This document shows, one piece after another, positions 17,036 to 25,996 of a DNA stretch of 64,000 nt. The DNA comes from Embleya scabrispora DSM 41855 (GTDB taxonomy: Bacteria > Actinomycetota > Actinomycetes > Streptomycetales > Streptomycetaceae). Below the pieces are notes generated by a model that did no database searches, had not been told where the DNA came from, and was given only the letters and a program-made list of their open reading frames with translations. The number at the start of each line of letters is the position of its first letter. Position 1 is the stretch's first letter. The stretch spans positions 62,131-126,130 of the forward strand of contig NZ_KB889730.1 in the NCBI RefSeq assembly GCF_000372745.1, written 5' to 3'. The translations under genes were made by a program, and so were the position numbers.

Positions 17036-17803
17036 ATGAGACGATGGGGCGTCATGCAGGCCGTGTCCGTACCTTTCCGCGCTGTGCGCGCCGCCGTGTT
17101 CGCGGCGGTCTGCGCCGCGCTCGCGGCATGCGGTCACGCGTGGATGTCCGGTGCCCCGCTGCCGCTGTGGGCGCCCGTCACCGGTTTCGGTGTGGTGTTC
17201 GTCTCGGCCTTCGCCGGCGCCGGTCGGCAGCGCTCCCTCGGCTCGATCACCGCGCTGCTCGCGGTGGGCCAACTCGCGCTGCACTCCCTGTTCGCCACGG
17301 CCGCGAGCGCCGCCGTACCGGCCGGTTCCGGCGGCTCGGGAACGAGCGCCCTGCTGGACCGGCTGCTGTGCGGCCCGCGCGACTCGGCCGGGCACATCCT
17401 GCTGCCCCCGGGCTGGACGTCCGAACAGATCGTGCGCACCGCGCGGGTGGATCCCGCGCTGTTCCCGGCTCCGGCACCGGGCGGGCACCACCACATGTCC
17501 GGTTCGGGCCCGATGCTGCTGGACGGCGGCACCGGGATGGTGTGCGCGCACCTGATGGCGGCCCTGCTCACCGGCTGGTGGCTGCGGCGCGGCGAAGCCG
17601 CCCTGTTCGCCCTGATCCGGTTGGCCGCGGCGCCGCTGCGTGTGGTGCTCACGGTGCTGTGCGGCCTGGTGGTCCCGGTCGCCGAGCCGCCGGGCCGGGC
17701 TCGGCAAACCGGCGCGGAGCCGGACCTGAGCACCCATCAGACGCTGCTTCGGCATGCGGTGACCCGGCGCGGCCCGCCGGCGGAGTACGCGCTCGCCTGC
17801 TGA
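17036..17803 (+). CDS. Conserved membrane protein at head of copper operon
   Basis: This is a roughly 255-residue integral membrane protein with four hydrophobic stretches before the central loop and one or two after it. The central extracytoplasmic loop carries GGHHHMSGSGPMLL and a Met/His-rich neighbourhood that could bind copper. ATG 17036 is chosen because the first helix begins soon after; ATG 17054 is a close alternative. It precedes the YcnI-like gene by 127 bp on the same strand. Family assignment is uncertain; the His/Met loop and neighbours argue for a part in copper handling. Confidence 0.7.
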   Translation: MRRWGVMQAVSVPFRAVRAAVFAAVCAALAACGHAWMSGAPLPLWAPVTGFGVVFVSAFAGAGRQRSLGSITALLAVGQLALHSLFATAASAAVPAGSGGSGTSALLDRLLCGPRDSAGHILLPPGWTSEQIVRTARVDPALFPAPAPGGHHHMSGSGPMLLDGGTGMVCAHLMAALLTGWWLRRGEAALFALIRLAAAPLRVVLTVLCGLVVPVAEPPGRARQTGAEPDLSTHQTLLRHAVTRRGPPAEYALAC

Positions 17804-17930
17804 TCCCGGGTGATCCCGCTCGACCGGGTGCCGGATCGGCGGTGGCGCGCGTCCGCCCTCCTGCCGTCCCCTCCCGGACCGAGGCCGACCCCGTGTGCCC
17901 TCGGCCGGATCACCCATGGAGCAGACACCC

Positions 17931-18680
17931 ATGACCATGACCACCACGCGCCGCCGGTTGTCCGTGCTGGCCGCCTCGACCGGCGCCGGCATCCTCGTCT
18001 TCGCGGGCTCGGCCTCCGCGCACGTGAGCGTGCAGCCGGGCACCGCCGACCAGGGCTCGTACGCCAAGGTCGCCTTCCGGGTCCCCAACGAGCGCGACGA
18101 CGCGGGGACCACCAAGCTCGAGATCACCCTGCCCGCCGAAAAGCCGCTCACGTCGGTGCAGACCCGGGCGATGCCCGGCTGGAAGGCCGAGGTCGAGAAG
18201 ACCAAGCTCGCCACGCCGATCGACAACCACGGCAAGCCGCTCACCGAGGTGGTCTCCAAGATCACCTGGACGGCGGACGCCGGCACCCGGGTCAACCCGG
18301 GCACGTTCGAGGACTTCGAGGTGTCCATGGGCAAGCTGCCCACCGACACCGACAAGCTCGTCTTCAAGGCCGTGCAGACCTACGACAGCGGCGAGGTCGT
18401 GCGCTGGATCGACCTGCCCGGTCCGGACGGCAAGGAGCCGCAGTACCCGGCGCCGACCCTCAAGCTCACCGCCAAGGCGGGTGCCGGCACCACCCCGACC
18501 TCCGCCTCGGCCAAGCCCTCGACCGAGGCCAAGGCGTCCGTCGCCGCGGTCACCGAGGACAAGAGCGACGACTCGACCGCCCGCACGCTCGGCGTGGTCG
18601 GCATCGTGGTCGGCGTACTGGGCCTGGGCGCCGGCGTGTTCGCCGTCCTGCGCGCGTCGCGTCGGGGCACCTCCGCCTGA
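17931..18680 (+). CDS. YcnI-like (DUF1775) copper-binding membrane-anchored protein
   Basis: This 249-residue protein has a signal peptide ending GSASA, so mature YcnI would begin with HVSVQPG. That N-terminal His is the copper ligand known for the family. The DUF1775 domain spans about 27-160 and includes a conserved Trp in the ITWTAD strand. A Thr/Ala/Lys linker leads to one C-terminal helix (VVGIVVGVLGLGAGVFAVL) and a basic tail. The start is ATG 17931, since GGAG lies 9 nt upstream; ATG 17916 and 17937 are possible. It is followed by Sco and PCuAC proteins, the usual partners in copper delivery. Confidence 0.9.
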   Translation: MTMTTTRRRLSVLAASTGAGILVFAGSASAHVSVQPGTADQGSYAKVAFRVPNERDDAGTTKLEITLPAEKPLTSVQTRAMPGWKAEVEKTKLATPIDNHGKPLTEVVSKITWTADAGTRVNPGTFEDFEVSMGKLPTDTDKLVFKAVQTYDSGEVVRWIDLPGPDGKEPQYPAPTLKLTAKAGAGTTPTSASAKPSTEAKASVAAVTEDKSDDSTARTLGVVGIVVGVLGLGAGVFAVLRASRRGTSA

Positions 18681-18847
18681 TCCTCGTGCTCCCGCTCCGA
18701 GCCGCGGTCTCCGCCGCGGTTCGGGCGCGAACTTCCCGGCCCGGGTGCGCACACCGATCCCATCGATGCCCGTACCCGGGCCACCGGGCCCGCGCCGACG
18801 CCGCACGCGTCGAGTACGAGCCCTCGGCAGCAACGACCTGGAGAACG

Positions 18848-19567
18848 ATGAGCAACGCAACGCAGTCCCTCGGCCGGACCCGCCGCACCGGCCTTCGCCT
18901 CGCCGCACTGGTCGCGGCCGGGCTGCTCCTGGCCACCGGGTGCGGTGATTCCGACAAGTCCGACAACGGCGCGCCGGTGAAGGTGCGCGAGGTGAAGTCC
19001 AAGTACAAGGGCATCGCCGTCGACCCCCCGTGGAGCAAGCCGGAACTGACCCTGACCGACACCTCCGGGCAGCCGTACGACTTCCGGGCCAAGACCGCCG
19101 GACGCACCACGCTGCTGTACTTCGGCTACACCCACTGCCCCGACGCGTGCCCCACGGTGATGGGCGACATCGTCCGCGCGCTCGGCAAGCTGCCCGCGCA
19201 GGACCGGGCCACCGTCGACGTGGTCTTCGTGACCACCGACCCGGAGCGCGATACCCAGGCGGCGCTGCGCGAGTGGCTCGACTCGCTGGACAAGTCCTTC
19301 GTCGGCCTGACCGGCCCGTTCGACAAGATCCAGGCCGCCGCGCGCCAGGTCGGAGTCTCCATCGAGCCGCCCACCACCGGCCCGGACGGCAAGGTCGTGA
19401 GCACCCACGGCACGCAGGTGATCGCCTTCACGCCCAACAACGAGGGGCCGGTCATGTACAGCGCGAGCAGCGGACTGCTCCCCGACGGCACCCCGAACGG
19501 GAACTCCGCCGACGACTTCGCCCATGACCTGCCGCTGCTGCTCCACCCCGAGGACGCCAAGAAGTGA
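18848..19567 (+). CDS. sco: Sco1/SenC-family copper metallochaperone lipoprotein
   Basis: This 239-residue protein begins with a lipoprotein signal (LLLATGC, lipidated Cys near residue 31). The thioredoxin-like Sco domain follows: YFGYTHCPDACPTVMGD contains the CxxxCP copper motif, and the distal copper-ligand His is in STHGTQ. Sco proteins mature the CuA centre of cytochrome c oxidase. In Streptomyces lividans the homologue works with the PCuAC protein encoded next to it. GGAGA precedes the ATG at 18848. The PCuAC start overlaps its stop as GTGA, so the two are co-translated. Confidence 0.95.
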   Translation: MSNATQSLGRTRRTGLRLAALVAAGLLLATGCGDSDKSDNGAPVKVREVKSKYKGIAVDPPWSKPELTLTDTSGQPYDFRAKTAGRTTLLYFGYTHCPDACPTVMGDIVRALGKLPAQDRATVDVVFVTTDPERDTQAALREWLDSLDKSFVGLTGPFDKIQAAARQVGVSIEPPTTGPDGKVVSTHGTQVIAFTPNNEGPVMYSASSGLLPDGTPNGNSADDFAHDLPLLLHPEDAKK

Positions 19568-20202
19568 AGCTCTTCCCCCTCCCCCGCAAGGCCGTACCGC
19601 TCGCCGTCGGCGGCGTGCTGGCGCTCGGCATCGGCGGCGTGCTGGTGGCATGCGCCGGCTCCGGCTCCTCCGACTCCGCCGACCGCAAGGCCGCCGCACC
19701 GGCGAACGCGGGCGCCGCCAAGGGCGCCCCGCAACTGCGCATCGTCGACCCGTACATTCCGCAGCCCTCGTCGGCGGACGTCGCGGCGGGCTACCTGATC
19801 GTGCAGAACGACGGCGACACCGCCGACCGGCTGCTCTCGGTGGCCAGCCCGCTGTCCGGCGAGGTGATGCTGCACCAGACCAGCGGCAACTCGATGCAGC
19901 ACGTCCCGGGTCTGGACGTGCCCGCACACGGCAAGGGCGTGCTGGCCCGCGGCGGCAACCACATCATGTTCATGAGCCCGAACAAGGCCGTGAAGAAGGG
20001 CGACACCGTGCCGCTCACACTGACCTTCCAGCACACCGGTCCGGTCACCGTCCAGGTGCCCGTGCTCGGGGTGACCGAACGCCCCGGGGACGCGCCGACC
20101 GCGGGCACGCCCGCCTCGACCGCACCCGGCGGGGCCGCGCCGGCCCCGGAGACCTCGTCGGCCGCACCCGCCGCCGACCACCCGGGCCATGCGGGTCACT
20201 GA
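19564..20202 (+). CDS. PCuAC-family copper chaperone lipoprotein
   Basis: This 212-residue protein has a lipobox LVAC at about residue 30 and one PCu(A)C domain. The copper motif is present as VMLHQTSGNSMQHV followed by GGNHIMFM, supplying His and Met ligands. The C-terminal tail is Pro/Ala-rich and ends DHPGHAGH, a second possible metal-binding segment. It hands copper to Sco or directly to CuA. The GTG start lies in the Sco stop codon, and its own end overlaps the CopC/CopD gene by 14 bp. Confidence 0.93.
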   Translation: MKLFPLPRKAVPLAVGGVLALGIGGVLVACAGSGSSDSADRKAAAPANAGAAKGAPQLRIVDPYIPQPSSADVAAGYLIVQNDGDTADRLLSVASPLSGEVMLHQTSGNSMQHVPGLDVPAHGKGVLARGGNHIMFMSPNKAVKKGDTVPLTLTFQHTGPVTVQVPVLGVTERPGDAPTAGTPASTAPGGAAPAPETSSAAPAADHPGHAGH

Positions 20203-22018
20203 CCCGGTCGGCCGCCCGGCCGCCGTCCCGGCACCGCCCCCGTCCTCGGCCCGAGCCGCCGGCGGGGCGGGCCGCCGTGCGCTCGCGTGGCTGCTCGCGC
20301 TGCCCCTGCTGCTCGCCGCGCTCGTGCTCGGCGGGGCCGGGGCGGCGTCGGCGCACGCCGTCCTGGAGTCGTCCAACCCGGCGTCCGGCTCGACCCTGTC
20401 GACCGCGCCGGCGACCGTCACGCTGCGGTTCAGCGAGGGCGTGGAGATCGGCCTCGGCGGGGTCAAGGTGTTCGACCCGGCCGGCACCCGGGTCGACAAC
20501 AACCAGACCAAGCACGGGCCGGACGGCGACACCAGCGTGGTCACCCCGCTGCGCGGCGGCCTGCCCACCGGTACCTACACGGTCGCCTGGCGCGCGGTCT
20601 CGGCCGACTCGCACCCGATCTCGGGCGCGTTCACCTTCAACATCGGCCAGGCGTCCGGCGGCGTGCGGGTCTCCGACCTGACGGGCCAGGGTTCCACCGC
20701 GACCGACGTGCTGGAGCGGGCCGCGACCGGGGTCGCCTACCTGTCCTTCGCGGTACTCGGCGGCGCCGTGCTGTTCCTGCTGATCGCCCGGCCCGCCGCG
20801 ATCGGCCGATTCCGGGTCTGGTTGCTGCTGTCCGGCGCGTGGGGCGGGCTGTTGCTGTCCTCGCTCGCGGTGCTGATGCTGCACGGCCCGAATGCCTCCG
20901 GCCTGGGCCTGTCCTCGGCCTTCGACGCCGAGGTGCTGCGCGCGACGCTGGACACCAAGCTGGGCAAGGCGATCGCGGCGCGGGTGCTGCTGCTCGGCGC
21001 GGCCGGCGCACTGCTCGGCTGGCTGATCGCCTCGCTCGCACACGCGACCGGCCGCACCCGGCACGTCCTGACCGGTGTCTGGGCCGTGCTGTGCACCGCG
21101 ATCGCGATCACCTGGCCGATCGCCGACCACGCGTCGGTGGGTCGGCAGGTGGAACTGGCGATGGCCGCGGACACGTTGCACCTGCTCGCGATGACCACGT
21201 GGTTGGGCGGGCTGGCCGTCGTGGTCACGCTGATCCTGCGCCCGGGCGAGCCGGCGCCGGAGGCGGGCCTGGACGTGCCGACGGTGCGGATCTTCTCCCG
21301 GACCGCGTTCGTCGCGGTGTGCGCGCTGGTGGCCACCGGGTTGTACGCGAGCTGGCGGCAGGTGGGCTCCTTCGCCGCGCTGTTCGACACCACGTTCGGC
21401 CTGCTGCTGGTCTTCAAGGTCGACCTGGTGCTGCTCATGCTGGCCGGTGCGTGGGTCTCCCGGCGCTGGCTGATGCGGCAGCTGGAGGCGGCCGGCAAGT
21501 CCCCGCTCGGCAAGGGCTCGGCCGGCAAGGGCTCGGCCGGCGGCCCGAAGTGGGCCGTGCTGCGCAAGGCGGTCGCGATCGAGGCCGCGTTGGCGATCGC
21601 GGTGCTGGGGGTCACCACGGTGCTCACCGACACCGAACCCGGCCGCACCGCGCACGAGCGCAAGCAGTCCGAGGCGGCGGGACCGGTCAGTCGCACCGTC
21701 CCGTTCGACGCCGGTGGCGCGGCGGGCAAGGGCAAGCTCGACGTCACCGTCGACCCGGCCCGGGTGGGGCCCAACGAACTGCACGTCTACCTCTCCGATC
21801 CGATCGGGCGCATCCGTGAGGTGGAGGAGCTGACCGTGACGATGGCACTCCCTGGCAAGGGCATCGACGGCGCGGACGTACAGGTGCGCCGGGGCGGTCC
21901 CGGACACTGGCTCGGCGACCTGTCGATGCCGATGGCGGGGCGCTGGGAGTTGTCCTTCGCGATCCGTACCTCCGATGTCGATCGCATCACCGTGACGGTG
22001 CCCGTGGAGGTCAAGTGA
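20189..22018 (+). CDS. CopC-CopD fusion copper transport protein
   Basis: This 609-residue fusion has a signal sequence ending GAASA and a CopC cupredoxin-like domain starting HAVLESSNPASGS. The N-terminal His and the His in DSHPISGAF are the copper ligands. Eight or so CopD helices (about 175-430) and a C-terminal extracytoplasmic domain resembling YtkA follow. The N-terminal 40 residues before the signal core are Pro/Ala-rich, so a later start is possible, though no better site is seen. CopC-CopD imports copper across the membrane in Gram-positives. The next gene starts inside its stop codon (GTGA). Confidence 0.92.
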   Translation: MRVTDPVGRPAAVPAPPPSSARAAGGAGRRALAWLLALPLLLAALVLGGAGAASAHAVLESSNPASGSTLSTAPATVTLRFSEGVEIGLGGVKVFDPAGTRVDNNQTKHGPDGDTSVVTPLRGGLPTGTYTVAWRAVSADSHPISGAFTFNIGQASGGVRVSDLTGQGSTATDVLERAATGVAYLSFAVLGGAVLFLLIARPAAIGRFRVWLLLSGAWGGLLLSSLAVLMLHGPNASGLGLSSAFDAEVLRATLDTKLGKAIAARVLLLGAAGALLGWLIASLAHATGRTRHVLTGVWAVLCTAIAITWPIADHASVGRQVELAMAADTLHLLAMTTWLGGLAVVVTLILRPGEPAPEAGLDVPTVRIFSRTAFVAVCALVATGLYASWRQVGSFAALFDTTFGLLLVFKVDLVLLMLAGAWVSRRWLMRQLEAAGKSPLGKGSAGKGSAGGPKWAVLRKAVAIEAALAIAVLGVTTVLTDTEPGRTAHERKQSEAAGPVSRTVPFDAGGAAGKGKLDVTVDPARVGPNELHVYLSDPIGRIREVEELTVTMALPGKGIDGADVQVRRGGPGHWLGDLSMPMAGRWELSFAIRTSDVDRITVTVPVEVK

Positions 22019-24432
22019 GGCACGTACGCCGCCTCGTGCTGCTGTTCGTCGGCGTGTTGGCCTGTCTGACCCCGACGAACAGCGCGTTCGCGCAGGACTT
22101 GTCCGGCCAGGGGCCGAGCAATTTCCACACCGTGATGACCTCGCCGAGCGAGCTCGACCCGGGGCTGACGGTGAAGGTGATCGAGAACGGCGCGCGCGTC
22201 GAGGTGCGCAACACCGGTCCGCAGGACGTGATCGTGCTCGGGTACATGAGCGAGCCGTTCCTGCGGATCGGCCGGGGCGGGGTGTTCGAGAACCGCCAAT
22301 CGCCCGCCGTGCAACTCAGCAGCGAGCGATGGGGCTCGGTCGACGAGAAGTCGAACCTGCAACCGACCGGCGCCCCGCAATGGCACCGGATCTCCGCCGA
22401 GCCGGTGGCCCGCTGGTACGACCAGCGGGTGCACTGGATCGTGCAGCAGCGGCTGCCACCGCGGGTGATGGCCGATCCGGACCGCGCACAGCGGATCTTC
22501 ACCTGGACCGTACCGATGCGGATCGGCGACCGTGAGCTGGCCGCCACCGGCGAACTGCGCTGGCTGCCCGGCCCCAGCCCGTGGCCGGGCATCCTCGGGT
22601 CGATCGCGCTCGCGCTGGTGGTGCTCGCGGCGGTGTGGCTGCCGCCGGTCCGCCGGCGGGCCCTGCGCGGATACGGCGTACTCGCGGGACTGGTCGCGGC
22701 GGCGAGCGTGCTGCACCTGGCGCTGGTCGCGGCGGCCCGGGCCGGCGGCCTCGGCGCCTGGGCGGGCGCGTTCCTCGCCGGCAACCTGCTGCAACTGTTG
22801 TCCGCGGCGGTGGCGTTCGCGGGAGCGGTGCTGCTGGTCCGACATCGGGTGGGCGGCGCGTGGTTGGCCGCGCCGGCGCTCGGCGTGCTGGCGCTGCGGG
22901 CGGCCGGCTACGACCTGCCGGTGCTGTGGCGCTCGTCGTCGCCGTTCGTGGGCGGGCTCGTACTGGACCGGGCGCTGACCGTGCTCGTGCTCGGCGCCGG
23001 CCTGGGTGCGGCGCTCGCGCTGGTCGTGGTGGTGCGCCGGCGACCGTCCCCGGCGATGCCGGCCGGCGTCGACATGGTGGACGAGATGGACGAGACGGAC
23101 GGTGAGCGCGACGCCGACGGCGCCCGCGAGCCGCTGGAACCTGCGAAGGACGACGTGATGAGCAGCCGGGAATCCTCCGATCGAGCGAGCAGCGGTTCCG
23201 CCGTCTCGCGCCGCCACTTCGTCGGTGTCGCGGGCGCGGCCGGCGCGAGTGGCCTGGTGGTCGGTGCGGCCGGCGGCGCGGCCGCGTTCGCGAGCGAGTC
23301 CGATGGCGGGACCGGCCCGGCGCTGGCCCACGTCGGCGCGACCAGCGTGCCGTTTCATGGGAAACATCAGGCCGGCATCACCACGCCGGCCCAGGCCAAG
23401 GGCGTGTTCCTGGGCTGGGACCTGGAACCCGGTGCCGACCGGGCCGCGGTCGCCGCCCTGCTGCGGCGCTGGTCGGACGCGGCCGCGCAGCTCGCCTCGG
23501 GCCGGCCGGTGGCGGGCGACGACCAGGTCGCGGCGGACGCGGGGGCCTGCTCGTTGACGGTCACCTTCGGCTTCGGCGCCGGCCTGTTCGACAAGATCGG
23601 GCTCGCCGCCAAGCGGCCCGCCGCCCTCAAGCCGCTGCCGCCGTTCCCGGACGACGCGCTGGACCCGGCCCGCAGCGACGGCGACCTGTTCGTCCAGGTG
23701 TGCGCGGACGACGGCCTGGTTGCCTTCGGCGCGGTGCGCGCGCTGCAGAAACTGGCCAAGGGGGTGGCCCGGATCCGCTGGCAGATGAACGGCTTCGCCC
23801 GCTCGCCGGGGGCCACGGCCAAGCCGATGACGCACCGGAACCTGATGGGCCAGATCGACGGCAGCAACAACCCGAAGCCGGCCGACCCCAAGTTCGACGA
23901 GAAGATCTTCGTCACCGGCCCGGCCGGCGCCGGCCCCGAACAGGGCTGGCTGACCGGTGGCACGTATGTGGTCTTCCGCCGGATCCGGATGCTGCTCGAC
24001 GCCTGGGACGGCCTCGACAAGGCCCACCAGGAGCGGGTGATCGGGCGTACCAAGGACACCGGCGCACCGCTGAGCGGCGGGGGCGAACACAGCGCCGCCG
24101 ACTTCGGCAAGCGCGGCCCCGACGGCGAACTGGTGATCACCGCCAACGCCCACATGCGAGTCGCGGCACCGGAGTTCAACCGGGGGGCGACGATGTTGCG
24201 GCGCGGCTACTCCTATCACGACGGGTTCGGCACGGACGGCGCACCGGACGCCGGGCTGCTGTTCGTCGCGTGGCAGCACGATCCCGACGACGGCTTCGTA
24301 CCGATCCAGCGCAAGCTGGCTCGCGGCGACGCGCTGTCCCCGTTCGTGCGGCACGAGGCGAGCGCGCTGTTCGTGATCCCGCCGGGCTGCGCCCCGGGTG
24401 GGTATGTCGGTCAATCCCTGCTGGAGGGCTGA
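22015..24432 (+). CDS. dtpA: Fusion: extracytoplasmic domain + five TM helices + Tat signal + DyP-type haem peroxidase
   Basis: One 805-codon frame joins two modules. Residues 1-26 look like a Sec signal. Residues 27-195 form an extracytoplasmic domain. Five helices lie between about 200 and 345, followed by an acidic linker (MVDEMDETDGERDADG). Then comes SAVSRRHFVGVAG (twin Arg399-Arg400) and a complete DyP peroxidase: GxxDG with Asp615, proximal His713 in NAHMRV and catalytic Arg729 in MLRRGYS. DtpA is normally a separate Tat substrate in Streptomyces copper operons. An internal ATG at 23158 with AAGGA 7 nt upstream could still give the usual 424-residue DtpA. Either a Sec/Tat hybrid or two products is possible. 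Confidence 0.88.
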   Translation: MRHVRRLVLLFVGVLACLTPTNSAFAQDLSGQGPSNFHTVMTSPSELDPGLTVKVIENGARVEVRNTGPQDVIVLGYMSEPFLRIGRGGVFENRQSPAVQLSSERWGSVDEKSNLQPTGAPQWHRISAEPVARWYDQRVHWIVQQRLPPRVMADPDRAQRIFTWTVPMRIGDRELAATGELRWLPGPSPWPGILGSIALALVVLAAVWLPPVRRRALRGYGVLAGLVAAASVLHLALVAAARAGGLGAWAGAFLAGNLLQLLSAAVAFAGAVLLVRHRVGGAWLAAPALGVLALRAAGYDLPVLWRSSSPFVGGLVLDRALTVLVLGAGLGAALALVVVVRRRPSPAMPAGVDMVDEMDETDGERDADGAREPLEPAKDDVMSSRESSDRASSGSAVSRRHFVGVAGAAGASGLVVGAAGGAAAFASESDGGTGPALAHVGATSVPFHGKHQAGITTPAQAKGVFLGWDLEPGADRAAVAALLRRWSDAAAQLASGRPVAGDDQVAADAGACSLTVTFGFGAGLFDKIGLAAKRPAALKPLPPFPDDALDPARSDGDLFVQVCADDGLVAFGAVRALQKLAKGVARIRWQMNGFARSPGATAKPMTHRNLMGQIDGSNNPKPADPKFDEKIFVTGPAGAGPEQGWLTGGTYVVFRRIRMLLDAWDGLDKAHQERVIGRTKDTGAPLSGGGEHSAADFGKRGPDGELVITANAHMRVAAPEFNRGATMLRRGYSYHDGFGTDGAPDAGLLFVAWQHDPDDGFVPIQRKLARGDALSPFVRHEASALFVIPPGCAPGGYVGQSLLEG
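23146..23160 (+). promoter_or_regulatory. Internal ribosome-binding site and start for stand-alone DtpA
   Basis: AAGGA (23146-23150), 7 nt, then ATG at 23158. It sits in frame inside the fused gene, just before the Tat signal. It would yield a 424-residue peroxidase of normal family length. Confidence 0.55.
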
Positions 24433-24437
24433 GTCCG

Positions 24438-24863
24438 ATGCGGCGTCGATGGTTGGTCGGGGCCCTGGCCCTGCCGCTGCTGCTCACCGGCTGCGGGAGC
24501 TGGGGTGCGGAAGGCGGCCCCGGTTCGTACATGAGCGAGGCCGAGGCGACCGCCGCGGCGTCCGAGGGCGTCGCGGCGCTGGGCACCGACGGGGTGCAGC
24601 GGATCGAGTTGCGGGTGGACGACAAGCTGCGCTTCTCGCCGTCGGTGATCCGGGCCAGGACCGGCCCGCTGGTGATCACGCTGGCGGACACCGGAATCAC
24701 CCCGCACCAGATGATCCTGCCCGGCGGTGCGCCGGTCGCGCCGTCCGAGGGCGGCAAGTCCCAGGACATCAAGCTGAGTTTCGGCCGGCCGGGTTCGTAC
24801 ACGTTCAACTGCATGTACCACGTGGGCACCGGCATGGCGGGCACGATCGAGATCACCGAGTAG
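24438..24863 (+). CDS. Cupredoxin-domain lipoprotein
   Basis: This 141-residue protein has a lipoprotein signal (LPLLLTGC, Cys near residue 18) and one cupredoxin fold. The type-1 copper ligands are visible: His in ITPHQMILPGG, Cys in FNCMYH, the following His in YHVGTGM and that Met. It could carry electrons for, or copper to, the neighbouring DyP peroxidase. The ATG at 24438 is preceded by GGAGGG about 9 nt upstream and lies 6 bp after the fused gene. It is the last gene of the operon before a strong terminator. Confidence 0.9.
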   Translation: MRRRWLVGALALPLLLTGCGSWGAEGGPGSYMSEAEATAAASEGVAALGTDGVQRIELRVDDKLRFSPSVIRARTGPLVITLADTGITPHQMILPGGAPVAPSEGGKSQDIKLSFGRPGSYTFNCMYHVGTGMAGTIEITE

Positions 24864-24891
24864 TACGCCGCCGGACGGGACTGCTCCGGAG

Positions 24892-24934
24892 GAAGCCCGG
24901 CACCCTGGCCGGCTGCGGCAGGGTGCCGGGCTTC
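24892..24934. terminator. 16-bp perfect hairpin ending the copper operon
   Basis: GAAGCCCGGCACCCTG (24892-24907) pairs with 24919-24934 across an 11-nt loop. It lies between convergent genes and can serve both strands. Confidence 0.88.
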
Positions 24935-24989
24935 GCTGTGCGCGTTGTGCGTGTTGTGCGCGACCGGGCTTCGCGTTTCCCCGCCGGGC

Positions 24990-25931
24990 TCAGGGGATCA
25001 GCACGATCTTGCCGGTGGTGCGGTTCGCCTCGGCCGATTCGTGTGCCTTGACCACCTCGGTCAGCGGGAAGGTCTCGGTGACGATCGGGCGCAGGTCGCC
25101 GGCGTCCACCGACTCGGCGATCAGGGCCAGGCGTTCGGGGTTGGGGTCCAGGTCGAACGTGATCCCTCGGCGGCCCGCCGCCTCCGCCTTGGCCGCCGTG
25201 GCGTCGGCGGCGGGCGGATTGGTGATGTTGATCAGGATGCCGCCGGGGCGCAGCGTGGGCAGCGAACGGTCCTCGTAGTCGCCGCCGATCAGGTCGAGGA
25301 CGACGTCGACGTCGCGAACCGCCGTGCCGAAGTCGGTGCTCGTGTAGTCCACGACCTCGTCCACCCCCAGCCCGCGAAGCAGTTCGTGCTTGGCCGCGCT
25401 CGCCGTGCCGATCACGTACGCGCCCCGGGCCTTGGCGATCTGTACCGCCAGGTGTCCGACACCGCCCGCCGCCGCGTGGATCAGCACCCGTTGGCCGGGC
25501 CCGATCCGTGCGCCCTCGACCAGGGCCTGCCACGCGATGGACGCGGACAGCGGCAGTGCCGCGGCATGCACGTGGTCGAGGGCGGTCGGCTTCGGCGCGA
25601 AGGATGCCTCCGAGGCCACCACGAACTCCGCGTAGCCGCCGGCCAGGTGCGGGAAGTCCGGGATGCCGTACACCTCGTCGCCGACCTCGAAGCGCCGCAC
25701 CCCCTCGCCGACCCCGGCGACGACGCCGGAAACGTCCCAGCCGAGGGTGAACGGCGGCACCAGCCACATCCCGCCGGCCCGGATCTTGGTGTCGATCGGG
25801 TTCACCCCCGCGGCGCGCACTTCGACCAGTACCTCACCCGGTCCGGGCGTGGGTATCGCGGTCTCGATCAGCCGGAGAACCTCCGGGCCGCCGAGCTTGT
25901 CCTGGTGCACGGTGATCATGTTCGTCGTCAT
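24990..25931 (-). CDS. NADP-dependent zinc-type alcohol dehydrogenase-like oxidoreductase (quinone oxidoreductase family)
   Basis: This is a roughly 313-residue medium-chain reductase. The N-terminal GroES-like part has VRAAGVNPIDTKIRAGG and PFTLGWDVSGVV. The Rossmann fold has AAAGGVGHLAVQIAKARGAYVIG. The catalytic zinc Cys/His set of alcohol dehydrogenases is absent, as in quinone reductases. It probably reduces quinones or enals with NADPH. The start is ATG 25931 (MTTNMITV); ATG 25919 and upstream codons are possible. It is divergent from an HxlR regulator, which in related bacteria controls such reductases in response to quinone or thiol stress. Confidence 0.88.
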   Translation of the reverse strand: MTTNMITVHQDKLGGPEVLRLIETAIPTPGPGEVLVEVRAAGVNPIDTKIRAGGMWLVPPFTLGWDVSGVVAGVGEGVRRFEVGDEVYGIPDFPHLAGGYAEFVVASEASFAPKPTALDHVHAAALPLSASIAWQALVEGARIGPGQRVLIHAAAGGVGHLAVQIAKARGAYVIGTASAAKHELLRGLGVDEVVDYTSTDFGTAVRDVDVVLDLIGGDYEDRSLPTLRPGGILINITNPPAADATAAKAEAAGRRGITFDLDPNPERLALIAESVDAGDLRPIVTETFPLTEVVKAHESAEANRTTGKIVLIP

Positions 25932-25982
25932 GTGGGCAAGCATCCGCGCCCCGGTATGTATTTGTGAAGAAGGCACTTTCCT

Positions 25983-25996
25983 GGTACCTGGGTACC
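25983..25996. promoter_or_regulatory. Paired GGTACC palindromes, candidate HxlR operator
   Basis: GGTACC-TG-GGTACC lies just upstream of the regulator start (ATG 25999) and 52 bp from the reductase start. A possible -35 TTGTGA (25962-25967) and -10 TACCTG (25985-25990), 17 bp apart, would place the operator on the regulator's own promoter. Confidence 0.5.

Noticed and set aside
23352-23365. GTTTCATGGGAAAC as a second parS
   Set aside because: Outer arms match but the central CACGTG is CATGGG, two mismatches at key positions; it lies in conserved DyP coding sequence.
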